A stretch of DNA of 64,000 nt from Homarus americanus (GCF_018991925.1 NW_024736071.1:10415958-10479957), one strand, 5' to 3'. Shown: positions 45,895-58,502, counted from the first letter of the stretch. Numbers and translations: made by a program. The notes: generated from the sequence alone by a model not told the origin.

Positions 45895-48295
45895 TTGGGC
45901 TCTCCTCTCTTCCCCCTTATTCCTCTCTCTCCCTTCCTCCTTTACTCGTCTCTCTCCCTTCCTCCTTCCTCCTCTCTTCCTCATTTGCTCCTCTCTATCT
46001 CTCTCTCCTTTACTCCTCTCTCCCTCTTCCTCCGTTGCTCTCTTTCCCTCCATCCTCTACCTCTCCTCCTCCTTTGCTCCTCTCTCTCACCCTTCCTCCT
46101 TTGCTCCTCTTTCACCCGCTTCCTGCTTCTTTCCTCTCTCCTTTCTTCCTCCTTTACTCCCTCTTTCACCCTTCCTCCTTTACTCCTCTCTCTCACCCTT
46201 CCTCCTTTATTCCCTCTTTCACCCTTCCTCCTTTACTCCTCTCTCTCACCCTTCCTCCTTTACTCCCCTCTTTCACCCTCCCTCCTTTACTCCTCTCTCT
46301 CACCCTTCCTCCTTTACTCCCTCTTTCACCCTTCCTCCTTTACTCCTCTCTCTCACCCTTCCTCCTTTCCTCCCCCTCTCTCACCCTTCCTCCTTTACTC
46401 TCTCTCCCTCTCCTCCTTCTCTCTTTCCTCCTCCCTCTACCTCTCCCCCTCCTCCTTCTCCTCTCTCTCACCCTTCCTCCTTTACTCCCTCTTTCACCCT
46501 TCCCTCCTTTACTCCTCTCTCTCACCCCTTCCTCCTTTCTCCCTCTTTCACCCTTCCTCCTTTACTCCTCTCTCACCCTCCCTCCTTTACCCCTCTCTCT
46601 CACCCTTCCTCCTTCCTCCCTCTCTCACCCCTTCCTCCTTCTCTCTCTCTCACCCTTCCTCTTCTCCTCTCTCTCCACCCTTCCTCCTTTACTCCTCTCT
46701 CTCCACCCTCCTCCTTTACTCCCCTCTCTCACCCTTCCTCCTTTACTCCTCTCTCTCACCTTCCTCCTTCTCCCCTCTCTCACCCCTTCCTCCTTTACTC
46801 CTCTCTCTCACCCTTCCTCTTTCTCTCTCTCCTCTCTTCTCCCCTCTCTCACCCTTTCCTCCTTTACTCTCTCTCTCACCCTTCCTCCTTCCCTCTCTCT
46901 CTCACCCCTTCCTCCTTACTCCTCTCTCTCACCCCTCCTTTCTCCTCTCTCTCACCCCTTCCTCCTTTACTCTCTCTTCACCTCCTTCCTCCTCTCTCTC
47001 ACCCCTTCCTCCTTTACTCCTCTCTCTCACCCCCTCCTCCTTTCTCCTCTCTCTCCACCCTTCCTCCTTTACTCCTCTCTCACCCTTCCTCCTTCTCCCC
47101 TCTCTCACCTCCTCCTTCCTCCTCTCTCTCACCCTTCCTCCTTTACTCCCCTCTCTCTCACCTTCCTCCTTCCTCCCTCTCTCTCCCACCCCTACCTCCT
47201 TTACTCCTCTCTCTCACCCCTTCCTCCTTTCTCCTCTCTCTCACCCTTCCTCCTTACTCCTCTCTCTCACCCCTCCCTCCTTTACTCCCCTCTCTCTCTT
47301 CCTCTCTCCTTTTCCCTCTCTCACCCCTCCCTCCTTCTCCCTCTCTCTCACCCCTTCCTCCTTTATTCCTCTCTCTCACCCCTTCCTCCTTTACTCCTCT
47401 CTCACCCCTTCCTCCTTTACTCCTCTCTCTCACCCCTTCCTCCTTCTCCTCTCTCTCACCCCTTCCTCCTTTACTCCTCTCTCTCACCCTTCCTCCTTTA
47501 CTCCTCTCTCTCACCCCTTCCTCCTTTACTCCTCTCTCCCACCCTTCCTCCTTTACTCCTCTCTCTCACCTCCCTCCTTTACTCCTCTCTCCTCTCTTCC
47601 TCTCTCCTTTACTCCCCTCTCTCTCCACCCCTTCCTCCTTTACTCCTCTCTCTCACCCTCCCTCCTTTATTCTCTCTCTCTCTTCCCCTCTCCTTCTCCC
47701 CTCTCACCTTCCTCCTTCCTCCTCTCTCTCACCTCCCTCCTTCCTCTCTCTCTCTCTCTCCCTCCCTCCTTTACTCCTCTCTCTCAGCCCTCCTCCTTCT
47801 CCTCTCTCTCTCCCTCCTTTACTCCTCTCTCTCTCCCCTCCCTCCTTTACTCCTCTCTCTCTCAACCCCTCCTCCTTCCTCCTCTCTCTCCCTCCTTTAC
47901 TCCTCTCTCTCACCCTCCCTCCTTCCTCCTCTCTCTCTCCCTCCCTCCTTTACTCCTCTCTCTCTCCTCCCTCCTTCCTCCTCTCTCTCTCTCCCTCCCC
48001 TCCCCTTCTCCTCTCTCTCACCCCTCCCTCCTTCCTCCTCTCTCTCTCTCTCTCTCCCCTCCTTTACTCCCCTCTCTCTCCAACCCCTCCTCCTTCTCCT
48101 CTCTCTCTCTCCCTCCCCTTTACTCCTCTCTCTCAACCCCTCCTCCTTCTCCTCTCTCTCACCCCTCCCTCCCTTCTCCTCTCTCTCTCTCTCTCTCTCT
48201 CCCTCCCTTTACTCCTCTCTCTCACCCCCTCCTCCTTTACTCTCTCTCTCTCCCCCCTCCTTTACTCCTCTCTCTCACCCCTCCCTCCTTTACTC

Positions 48296-48326
<31 letters not shown>

Positions 48327-48438
48327 CTTTACTCCTCTCTCACCCTCCCTCTTCTCCTCTCTCTCTCTCTCTCTCTCTCCCTCCCTTCTCCTCTCTCTCC
48401 CCTCCCTCCTTTACTCCTCTCTCCACCCCTCCTCCTTC

Positions 48439-48492
<54 letters not shown>

Positions 48493-48885
48493 CCTCCTTT
48501 ACTCCTCTCTCTCTCTCCCTCCCTCCTTCTCCTCTCTCTCTCCTCCCTCCCCTTCCTCTCTCTCTCACCCTCCCTCCTTTACTCCTCTCTCTCTCTCTCT
48601 CTCTCTCCCTCCTTTACTCCTCTCTCTCACCCTCCTCCTTCCTCCTCTCTCTCTCCTCCTTTCTCCTCTCTCTCTCCCCTCCTTCCTCCTCTCTCTCACC
48701 CCTCCCTCCTTTACTCCTCTCTCTCACCTCTTTCCTTTTACTCCTCTCTCTCTTTCCCTCCTTACTCCTCTCTCACCCCTCCCTCCTTTACTCCTCTCTC
48801 TTTCTCCCTTCCTCCTTTACTCCTCTCTCTCTCCTCCTTTACTCCTCTCTCTCACCCTTCCTCCTCTACTCCATCTCATCATCAT
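45895..48885 (+). repeat. 3-kb pyrimidine array (CTCCTCTCTCTCACCCTTCC)
   Basis: About 110 units of roughly 25-29 bp: CTCCTCTCTCTCACCCTTCC plus TCCTTTA. It becomes poorer in CACC and richer in plain (CT)n to the right. The top strand is almost only C and T with rare A, so two plus frames stay open for about 1,035 and 1,016 codons. Neither is a gene. Confidence 0.96.
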
Positions 48886-49005
48886 CAACGACTCTAGGAC
48901 TGAGCAAAGAATCAGTCTTTGTAATAGTCGTTGGTAAATACTGAAGTTAAAACGAGTCTCTCTCATAAGCCTGACGTCACTAGCGGGTTCTATGGGGCCT
49001 CTACA

Positions 49006-50538
49006 CCTCCCTACTAACACTCCTTCACTAAAAGGAGACAGCGTCCTCTCTACACCCTCCTTACTGACACCCCTTCAGTAAATAAGGAGACAGCGTGGCC
49101 CCTCTCCACCCTCCTCCCTACTAACACTCCTTCAGTAAATAAGGAGACAGCGGCCCTCTCTACACCCTCCCTACTGACACTCCTTCAGTAATAAGGAACA
49201 GGCACACCCTCCTACTAACACTCCTTCAGTAAATAAGGAGACAGCGTGGCCCTCACACCCTCCCTACTGACCTCCTTCAGTAAATAGGAGACAGCGTGGC
49301 CTCTACACCCTCCTACTGACACCTCCTTCAGTAAATAAGGAGACAGCGTGGCCCTCTCTACACCCTCCTTACTGACACCCTTCAGTAAATAAGGAGACAG
49401 CGTGGCCCTCTCCACCCTCCCTACTAACACTCCTTCAGTAAATAGGAGACAGCGTGGCCCTCTCTACACCCTCCTACTGACACTCCTTCAGTAAATAAGG
49501 AGACAGCGTGGCCCTCTCTACACCCTCCCTACTAACACTCCTTCAGTAAATAAGGAGACAGCGTGGCCCTCTCTACACCCTCCTTACTGACACTCCTTCA
49601 GTAAATAAGGAGACAGCGTGGCCCTCTCTACACCCTCCCTACTAACACTCCTTCAGTAAATAAGGAGACAGCGTGGCCCTCTCTACACCCTCCCTACTAA
49701 CACTCCTTCAGTAAATAAGGAGACAGCGTGGCCCTCTCTACACCCTCCTTACTGACACTCCTTCAGTAAATAAGGAGACAGCGTGGCCCTCTTTCACCCT
49801 CATACTGACACTCCTTCGTAAATAAGGGGGCAATATTTTTCTCTACCCTCCTTACTGACCTCCTTCAGTAAATAAGGAGACAGTATTTTCTCTCCACCCT
49901 CCTTACTGACCTCCCTTCAGTAAATAAGGAACCAGCGTGGCCCTCTCTACACCCTCCCTACTGACACTCCTTCAGTAAATAAGGAACGTGGCCCTCTCCA
50001 CACCCTCCCTACTAACACTCCTTCAGTAAATAAGGAGACAGCGTGGCCCTCTCTACACCCTCCTTACTGACACTCCTTCAGTAAATAAGGAGCGTGGCCC
50101 CTCTCCACCCTCCTACTCCTTCAGTAAATAAGGAGACAGCGTGGCCCTCTCTACACCCTCCCTACTAACACTCCTTCAGTAAATAAGGGGACAGCGTGGC
50201 CCTCTCTACACCCTCCTTACTGACTCAGTAAATAAGGGAGACAGCGTGGCCCTCTACACCCTCATTACTGACACTCCTTCAGTAAATAAGGAGACAGCGT
50301 GGCCTCTCTACACCCTCCCCTACTGACACCTCCTTCAGTAAATAAGGGAACAGCGTTGCCCTCTCTACACCCTCCCCTACTAACACTCCTTCAGTAAATA
50401 AAGGAGACAGCGTGGCCCTCTCTACACCCTCCCTACTAACACTCCTTCAGTAAACAAGGAGACAGCGTGGCCCTCTCTACACCCTCCCTACTAACACTCC
50501 TTCAGTAAATAAGGAGACAGCGTGGCCCTCTCTACACC
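49006..50538 (+). repeat. 55-bp minisatellite, about 28 copies
   Basis: Unit CTACACCCTCCCTACTAACA plus CTCCTTCAGTAAATAAGGAG and ACAGCGTGGCCCTCT (for example 49506 and 49561). Two subtypes, CCCTACTAACAC and CCTTACTGACAC, are interspersed. Edges are indel-rich, while 49440-49790 is nearly perfect. Confidence 0.96.
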
Positions 50539-50669
50539 CGATCGCCTTCATTATTCCCCTCATATAAATTCAAGGTACTCACTCACAGCTGGATCGACTA
50601 AGGTTGGCCTGGGCGTAAACCAGCGACTCGAGGGGTTAAGAGGCGAGCGCTGTATCTACATGGTCGCTG

Positions 50670-50724
50670 CACACACACACACACACACACACACATACGC
50701 ACACACACACACACACACACACCC
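50670..50724 (+). repeat. (CA)n microsatellite
   Basis: About 26 units with a TACG interruption. It lies 35 bases from a fold-back element copy. Confidence 0.96.
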
Positions 50725-50758
50725 ACCAACTACCTAATTACAGGTACATGAGGTTTTT

Positions 50759-50842
50759 ATCACTTGAAGATTAAACACTTCACCTTATTTCACTTGGTTA
50801 CGTTAGGTTAGCGTTGGGGTGGTTAATCTTCAGGTGATCCGT
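50759..50842. mobile_element. Compact copy of the fold-back element
   Basis: ATCACTTGAAGATTAAACAC at 50759-50778 pairs with a right end that reads GATCACCTGAAGATTAACCA in reverse complement (about 50822-50841). The interior contains GTTACGTTAGGTTAGCG, a short TTAGG-like piece. Confidence 0.45.
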
Positions 50843-52240
50843 TTCTTTACCTATTACCGCTGCCAAACTCATCATAAAAGTAAGTTAGTATTAAGAATGT
50901 AATCCTCTCCTATACCCTGTTAATAATGAGACACTTGAAGAAGAAACTCGTAATCCAGATGACTCATTATCTCTCGTCTTTACACGATTTTTTTTTAATA
51001 TAGGGAATAATATTGATAATAAAATAGTAATAAAATATTTAATGGATATAGCAATGGTCAAAGTAATAATAATAATGATTGTTATGATGATAGTATTAGT
51101 TATTAGGGCAGTAGCTATGTGTTAGGGTTGCCAGATCTTTACTAACACTTCACTATCTCCCCGTCTTGGTAACGTGTAGTGTGAGTCCCCCGCTCCACCC
51201 TCCTGGGCCTCTCGCACGACCACCTGTATATTGACACGTTCACTTAATTGCCCAGCCCAGGGAACTTCCGTGTTCTAGAATTGAAGAGAAATTAACGTGG
51301 ATATTTCATCTCTTGATTTTATTAAGAGCAGTTGGGGTATAGATACAGGTGCAGGTTATATTATATGTACAGATACAAGTATAGGTACCGAACTGCTGGA
51401 ACAAGACTTCGAACTTCTCTTATTTACCAATAGATGGCGCTGTGGCATCGTCAGGGTTTGGTACAGTTTATAAAAGAGAAGTGTGGAGGAAATATTGTTA
51501 ACCGTGAGTACACTTGTTACGTCACGTCCTCCCACAAACCCAAAACAGAGGTGAACATTATACAAGATGAACGAAAAGTCCCTCTGCACCTGTGGTAATG
51601 AACAATATAGTTGTTCCTTGTTATACCTACATTGTTATATACCATGTTATACCTTCATTATTATATAACGGTGTTCTTCTTGCATTAGCTATTGAAAATA
51701 TTGTCCACAAACTTACAGACATGGGAGTATTTCCAATATTTACTCCAAGTAGAGAAATGTAAGTAACTATATTCTTAATTGATGCAGATGCACAGGAACT
51801 TTTCGATCATTCAGTATTTCACTCCCATCAAATCTACGTCGCCGCCATTTTCCATCTCTACTGTCAGATGGTCGACCGGTCATGACATATGAAGTTGTAT
51901 ATTGTGATCGAGCGAGACACAGGTGACATTTCATAACCTGAGTTGATCTTTAACCTGACAAGTGACAATGTATAGATAATGACCCCTGGCTTAATGAGAC
52001 AGCTGTTGATTATATTGCAGGGTAAGACTTGCTTGTTGATGCCTACTCCTTGTTTGGACGTAAAGCGGATTAGCTTACAAAATCAACGTAAACTGGATCA
52101 TCTTAAATTAATCATAAACCAAATTGTAGAAAGTTATAGCATTAATTTCTCGCCCAGACGACTTTAAATAAGCGGCCAGACGAAGATGGTGGTAGCGAGT
52201 GTGGCGTCGGTATTCCACTGAGCTTCTTAAGGTTGGTGGG
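50843..52240. other. Unique sequence
   Basis: No gene or element recognised. A 62-codon plus frame near 51979-52167 follows an acceptor-like TATATTGCAG but shows no known motif. Confidence 0.5.
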
Positions 52241-52497
52241 ATTCATAAGCGTCCCTCGTAACTAAAAGACTTAACCTGGTTTGGTTAGGTTAGGTTAGGT
52301 TAGGTTAGATTATATTAGGTTAGATTAGATTAGGTTAGGTTTGGTAAAATTAGTTTAGGATAAATTAGGTTGGGTTAGGTTAGATTAGTATTGGTTAGGT
52401 TATGTTAGGCTAGATTAGGTTAAATTATGATAGGTTATGTTAATATTGGTTAGGTTACTGCTTATTAAGCGTCCATCATAACTAAGACTTAACCTGA
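52241..52497 (+). repeat. TTAGG-like tract between direct repeats
   Basis: TAAGCGTCCCTCGTAACTAA at 52246-52265 and TAAGCGTCCATCATAACTAA at 52466-52485 are direct repeats, each leading into AGACTTAACCTG. About 180 bp of decayed GGTTAGG sequence lies between them. Confidence 0.8.
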
Positions 52498-53240
52498 CCT
52501 GTATAGGGGCCGGGGATAGGCCTACGACCCGGCGACTTGAGGCCTAACCACATGATGAATAATTTATGTGGGATGATAAACAGGGACTACGTAACCTGAG
52601 TAGGCTGGTCGTGGTCCCCCGAATTCTCAAAGTTTCTGACCGTAAATTGATCAGAAATACATCAACGAGGTCCACCGAGGAGCTGCCTTAGTGAGGTCGT
52701 ACGTCTGGCTGTGTGTCATGTGAAAATAAATAAATAAATAATGTGTATCAAGTAAGTCAGGAAAGGCGCACATTGGGCTGAATAACGCAAGTGCCTTTCT
52801 CACGGTGGACACTGGAAGGTACACGTATGTTTCAGAATGTTACAAGTGGACAGGTTTTCTTGTCTCGTGTTAGGATAGTAAACAGACACACAGTAGCACG
52901 AGTAGCAGCGGCCACGACCCCTAATGGAGAGGACTGATGAGCGCCGTGAGTTTAACATGTTGATAACGGGGTCGTGATGATGGTAGACACACACACACAC
53001 ACACACAGAGTAAGGCTGGGTCACAAACCGGATGAGAAACGCCCAGATAACAATCTAACCACTGAATTGGCCTCTGGGAAAGGACAGCAAGACCAGCTAA
53101 ATGATTTTTGTCCAGTGAGTGCTGGGGGGCTGGGAGGGGGTGGAGGGGGGCTCTATTGGTATACAATGGAATTTTCCCGCGCGCGCCAACCCTCATGATT
53201 TTCGGCGGGAAAGACTGTGATTGATGGAAAATGTCAAGGT
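52498..53240. other. Unique sequence
   Basis: Short (CA)n at 52988-53008. No gene recognised. Confidence 0.5.
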
Positions 53241-53254
53241 TTAACGGTAAAGTT

Positions 53255-53420
53255 GCCGGGAAGGTCGACGATTGATGGAGAAGAGTTGTCTGGAAAGTTG
53301 ACGGGAAAATGATTCAGTGAACAGTTGACGGGAAAATGATTCAGTGAACAGTTGTCGGGAAAATGAGCGGACAGCTGGGACATGACGGTTGACGGGAAAG
53401 TTCACTTTTAATGGGAATAT
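53255..53420 (+). repeat. Degenerate 27-bp repeat
   Basis: GTTGACGGGAAAATGATTCA plus GTGAACA is exact twice (about 53297-53350) and recognisable three to four more times. Confidence 0.8.
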
Positions 53421-53616
53421 CAACGGTGACAGTGAAGTCGACGTTTGGCAGGAAAATCTTTGCTTGTCGGGAAATGTGCTGGAGAGTCTTTGCTTGGCGA
53501 GGATGTCGACAGTTGGCGGGAATGCGGATGGTGGGGCGGAATGGCGGGAAATTCCCTCCTTAGCCACTGGAAAGAACGAGGATGCAAGCCTCAGGAAATT
53601 GGCTCCTGGGGAGATG

Positions 53617-53748
<132 letters not shown>

Positions 53749-53998
53749 CTTTTTTTTACTCGACCTTTTATATAACTTTGTTCTTCAACTTTTTTTTTAC
53801 AGTCGTGTTTTTGTAATTAGAATTTTTTTTTATTAATTTTTAATTATTTCCATATTGTGTTCATTTATTTCCGGCCCTTCCCTTTATTGTTCTTTATAGG
53901 TTTTGTTTGTTTGTATGATGTAGAATTTAATGGCGATTAAAGTTGGGCTGGGTTGGTGTGGTTAAGTTGGATCGGGATGATTAGCTGAAGTTAGATTG

Positions 53999-54086
53999 GG
54001 ATGTTTAGGTTAGGTTAGGACCTAACCTAACCTAAACATCCAAGACTATATACCACCTAACAGTTAGGTGGTATATAGTCTTGGAT
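53999..54086. repeat. Two adjoining near-perfect palindromes
   Basis: Arms 53999-54019 and 54021-54041 are perfect 21-bp inverted repeats around a single A. Arms 54038-54061 and 54063-54086 are perfect 24-bp inverted repeats around a single A. The two palindromes share ATCC (54038-54041). The first contains TTAGG-type sequence, the second a TATATA core. Either could extrude as a cruciform. Confidence 0.95.
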
Positions 54087-54599
54087 TTCCACTTCAAGGA
54101 GTTTTTCACCCTCGAGGAGATGTCTTTGAAGTGACACTCAGAACGAATGAAAATCCTATCTCAGTTTTAAAAGCTCGGTTGTGATTGGTTAGGCTCTTAA
54201 CTGAAAATCAAACTTGTTGAAGAATTTATTAAAGTTGACGGGAATTACCTGCATCATGATTGGATGAATTCAGAAAAGCTCGATTCCGATTGACTTGCTG
54301 TTAGCCTCGAAATATACCTTTATTTTTTATAATGTATTTAAAAATATATTGAAATAAACCCCAGAGTAGATAGAAAGAAGAATCCTGCATCATAATTGGA
54401 TGAATTCATAAAAGCTCGGTTCTGATTGGCTTATACTGTTAGCTGGGAATCTGACTTGGTGAAGTGTATAATGGATTGGTTAAGTCGGTTAAGGTCTGAC
54501 CATCGTCCTCATTGGCTCACTGCTATATGCCAGATGGAGGGTCGTTTCTGCCCTACTCCACACCGGTCGCTTGTGGTTTAACATAAAGCCAGAGGAATT

Positions 54600-54870
54600 A
54601 TGGTAACTTCTGGCATTTTAGGGGTTAATGTTTTTAAACGTTGACAGTGTTTAACCTAATTCTTTTAAGCAGATTTTTTAAAGCAAATTCCGCTAAACCA
54701 TAAAATGTTTTTACCTAATTTTGCTAATAATGTTTAACATAATTCTACCAACCCTTAACATTTTACCCTAATTCTATTAACTTTTAACAATTTTAACATA
54801 ATTCTAACTTACCATTTGTTACACAATTCTACTAATAATTAACATGTTTTAACATAATTCTTTTAAATCT
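54600..54870 (+). repeat. Degenerate ACATAATTCTAC repeat
   Basis: TTAACATAATTCTACTAA-type units, about nine, strongly diverged. 54087-54600 is otherwise unique, with two GAATTCATAAAAGCTCGGTT-like duplicates (54270, 54402). Confidence 0.65.
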
Positions 54871-55092
54871 AGACATTTGAGAGATACATTTTTTACCTCG
54901 GCATTAAGTCAACTTGCTCAGCTTAAATGTTTAATGAGTCGTGTCTTGAATTTTTAATAACGAGAGAGTAAAGATATATACCCAGTATACAGTTTGTGTT
55001 TTATGGAGAGATAGATACCAGTGAGTGAACTGTATACCATTGTGTGTTTGGATACCAGCAACAGCAAAGGGCTCTATGTTAAGGGTGTATCT

Positions 55093-55096
<4 letters not shown>

Positions 55097-55187
<91 letters not shown>
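55097..55187 (+). repeat. (GT)n microsatellite
   Basis: About 45 GT units, among the longest here. Confidence 0.98.
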
Positions 55188-55217
55188 CGGTAGTGTAGGT
55201 AGGTACAAGATATATAG

Positions 55218-55275
55218 ATTTACAGATTGCCCCGGAGGGGGCTAGTTTATTGGGCACCCCCTTACATCCTGTGCA
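55218..55275 (+). repeat. Dispersed repeat, copy 2
   Basis: TTTACAGATTGCC followed by GGGGGCTAGTTTATTGGG matches 17070-17110. The adjacent CACCCCCTTACATCCTGTG may belong to the same element. Confidence 0.4.
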
Positions 55276-55704
55276 AGGTGAAGCGCAGAAGCGTTTAGGT
55301 ACGAGATATGCATCATGTAGGGAGCAAAGTTCAAGATGCAGCTGACCTATCTGGGTAACCTTTGACCCGGTCAGTGTGTCACGATCAAAATTACTTTTCT
55401 GATCATCAACTCGCAATTTTTTGTAACTAGTTTTGTTATTGTTATTATAGGAAGCTCTTGATTAACGGGGTGTTGTGTAATGCGTAATTAATTCATATGA
55501 TGTTCTTTTTCTTGTCTCACTGACGCTCTGTGGTAAGTTCAACGTTTGAATAAAGTGACTTACCTCTTTGAATATAACGATTTATTCCCTTAAGTATAAT
55601 ATTTTTTACCCCTTTGAGTCTAATGACATCTTCTTGAGTATTATGGTTTATCTATTAAGTAAAATGCCTTAACCCTTTTTGAGTAAAAGGACTTATTAAC
55701 CTTT

Positions 55705-55850
55705 TCAGTATAGACGACCCCTTGAGTATAATGACGACCCCTTGAGTATAATGACGACCCCTTGAGTATAATGACGATCCCTTGAGTTTAATGACGACGC
55801 CTTGAGTATAATGACGATCCCCTGAGTATAATGACGACCCCTTGAAGATA
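55705..55850 (+). repeat. 20-bp minisatellite, about 7 copies
   Basis: Unit GACCCCTTGAGTATAATGAC. Upstream (55560-55700) a more decayed form with GAGTATAATG is visible. Confidence 0.93.
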
Positions 55851-55877
55851 ATGATTTAATCCCCGTAAGAGTAATGT

Positions 55878-56028
55878 AGGGTTGCTTATGTTTGGTTAGG
55901 TTAGGTTTGCTTATATTAGGGTTGCTTATGTTTGGTTAGGTTAGGTTTGCTTATATTAGGGTTGCTTATGTTTGGTTAGGTTAGGTTTGATTTGGTTAGG
56001 TTAGGTTAGATTAGGTTTGCTTCGGTTA
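55878..56028 (+). repeat. TTAGG-like tract with a 46-bp unit
   Basis: GGGTTGCTTATGTTTGGTTA plus GGTTAGGTTTGCTTATATTA repeats two and a half times. Confidence 0.88.
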
Positions 56029-56265
56029 TGTAAGAGGAGCCATTTCAGCATATACTGGCCGGTCTATTATTCAGAGCAGTACCTCGATGGTCTGAGTGAA
56101 GTAATACGTAAATTTTCGGTCTGTTGCTTTGTTTGATTTTCCCTTTTGTCACTGATTTAGTTTCATCTTTCTCTGACTTTCATTAATGATTCGTGTCCAT
56201 TTTTTTCTCCTAACTTTCCTTCCTTATTCTTGAGTTCCTCTTCGTCATTCTTAATTCGCGTGTCT

Positions 56266-56267
<2 letters not shown>

Positions 56268-56325
<58 letters not shown>

Positions 56326-56328
56326 TCC
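56268..56328 (+). repeat. (TTTC)n microsatellite
   Basis: About 15 units. Confidence 0.97.
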
Positions 56329-56468
56329 TTCATTCTTTCTCCAACTTTCTTATTCCAGTCTTCGTCTTTCTATTTATCTCTCTCGTAGTTTTATTTGTCA
56401 TTCTTATCTCTTTTCTTCTTTTTAACTTATAGTCTTTATCTTTCTTTCACGTTCTCTCCTAAACATTC

Positions 56469-56620
<152 letters not shown>

Positions 56621-56623
56621 AAT

Positions 56624-56851
56624 TTATTCAGAGCGAGTGGTCAGCCGCCCAGCTACGCGGTTAAGCTCACATATGTCAGCGTGCAAATATTCAACACACA
56701 GGGACAGCGTATCTCTCTCCCGATATTGGCAGCTCTGAGCCTCGCATTGGACGGCGCCGAGGATTGGATATGAAAGCTGTGGTATTGTAGGATTTGATGT
56801 ATTATGTAATTGTGGCTCCTGTAAAGTTGTGCTCTTGTAGGATGGGCCCAA
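56624..56851 (-). other. Unidentified 75-codon frame ending at TGAATAAA
   Basis: The minus-strand frame has balanced composition (CEAQSCQYRERDTLSLCVEY, then LHADICELNRVAGRLTT). Its TGA overlaps an AATAAA. A terminal exon or a transposon tail are both possible. No ATG start, no clear acceptor and no recognised family, so it is not called as a gene. Confidence 0.15.
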
Positions 56852-57813
56852 ATCCTAATGATAAAAACTACCGTCAGTTATCAGTATTATAGATAAATTC
56901 TCTCTACTGTTACAAGTAGATAGATATAATACCGGTCCAAATCTTCAGAAGAAAACAAAGACATGAGACGTTTCAAGGGATACTATTAAATACCGATATA
57001 TTCATTGTATTTGTCGCACCCAATATGTGTGTGTGTGTGTTGGTGACTAAACTAAATCTGTTTTTACATGACTGGATTTAAACAATTCCTCATTTCTATC
57101 ACCGGGATATTTACGCATAATATATTAGCAGGGAATTAGAGAGTTTGGGAGAGGAGAAGATTTAAACGGGCCTCAGAGTTCTTATACAGTGATGCTTTTG
57201 GTTCGTAAATTTGTTGGTGTAAATATTTAGGGGACTGTTTTCCAACTTTGGACGTATAATTACAATGTTTGTTAGGGTTTTTTTTTCTAATTATTGGTAT
57301 AAAACTGGTGATCTGTCGTTATTTTTATGCCTATATTTGGGGAATTGTTTTCATAGATTTGCTTAGAAATGGGGAAATGCTTTACTCTAATGGTGTATAA
57401 ATTTTAAAAATATTTTAATTTTATGGTATAAAAGTGAGGAATTGTGAACATTTAATGGGGCAGCCTTAGGAGATTTTTTGGATGTAGTGGTGTAGCCTTG
57501 AGGGAATTATATATATATGTTCCGATTTGTTTGAGTTTTAGGATTACGGACAACCGCAGCCTCGTGTAAGCTGAGACAAAGGGATTTTTTCTTTTAGTTG
57601 TGCACTACAGTTAACCCCCGTTGTCCGGATTTCTCTCTGGCATTGCTATTGTTCACGAGGGATTACGGATTAATTGATGTTAACGACTATTGTTTCCGCT
57701 ATGTATATATTGTAATAATTATGACCAATGAGCGGTGAGGGTTATACTCGTTGGTAAGTATATAATGATCTGATAAGTTAACGCTTTATTGAGAACGTGA
57801 AAATAAAAAAATG
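56852..57813. other. Unique AT-rich sequence
   Basis: No gene or element recognised. Confidence 0.6.
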
Positions 57814-57954
57814 GATTACGTGAGGATGAGGATTCCTAGTTTATTTCACCTGAAGATTAAACACCCTAACGCTAATCCTTCCTACCTCCCCTATAAATGT
57901 TAGAATGTTTAGTCATCAGGGTTAAATAAGCTGGGGGCTAATCTTCATGTGATT
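57814..57954. mobile_element. Fold-back element with about 57-bp inverted arms (most complete copy)
   Basis: The left arm (57814-57870) and the right arm (57899-57954) are imperfect inverted repeats of about 75% identity. They share ACRTGARGAT, the CTTATTT/GTTTATTT block and the inner end TAAACACCCTAAC. Only 28 bases lie between the arms. Each arm holds the sub-motif TGAAGATTA twice. Partial copies occur near 419, 40353, 41559 and 50759. There is no coding potential. It resembles a MITE whose autonomous partner is not in this window. Confidence 0.6.
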
Positions 57955-58221
57955 TAGAATTTAAACATGCGATTGACGTACACAGAATGGGTGCAACAAA
58001 TACAATGAGAAAATCGGAATTCATTAGTTTCCCCTGAACCTTCTTAGTTCTTTCATTACTTCTGAAGATTTGCTTTTTCTCATGATGAATTTATGTTTAT
58101 TGTTATATCAAATTGCTTGTAATAGTAAAGAGCATTTAACTATTCTGGTCTGTAGTTGGTTGATCAAATAACCCCAGTATCTTAACAAGGGGCCCATGAG
58201 GACTGGGCTCCACTCCTTATG

Positions 58222-58502
58222 GTTGGTTAAGTTAGGTTAGTTTGGATTAAGTTAGTTAAGGTTCTGTTAAGTTAGTTTAGGTCACGTTAATTTGAGTTAG
58301 ATTAGGTTAGTTTGGGTTAGGTTAGATTAGGTTAGTTTATGTTAAGTTAGAATAGGTTAGTTTAGTTTAGGATAGTTTAGGTTAGGTAAGCTTGGGTTTG
58401 GTAAGTTAGCTTAGGCCAGGTTACTTTGAGTGAGGTTAGGTTAGGTTAGTTTAGAATAGGTTAGGTTAGGTTAGTTTAGAATAGGTTAGGTTAGGTTAGT
58501 GC
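58222..58502 (+). repeat. TTAGG-like tract
   Basis: GGTTAG and TTAGTTTAG words. A GTTAGGTTAGTTTAGAATAG unit repeats two and a half times at the right end. Confidence 0.88.

Noticed and set aside
45837..48944. Plus-strand open frames of about 1,035 and 1,016 codons
   Set aside because: Two overlapping frames are open across a C/T-only tandem array where stops cannot occur; the products are Ser/Leu/Pro low complexity.
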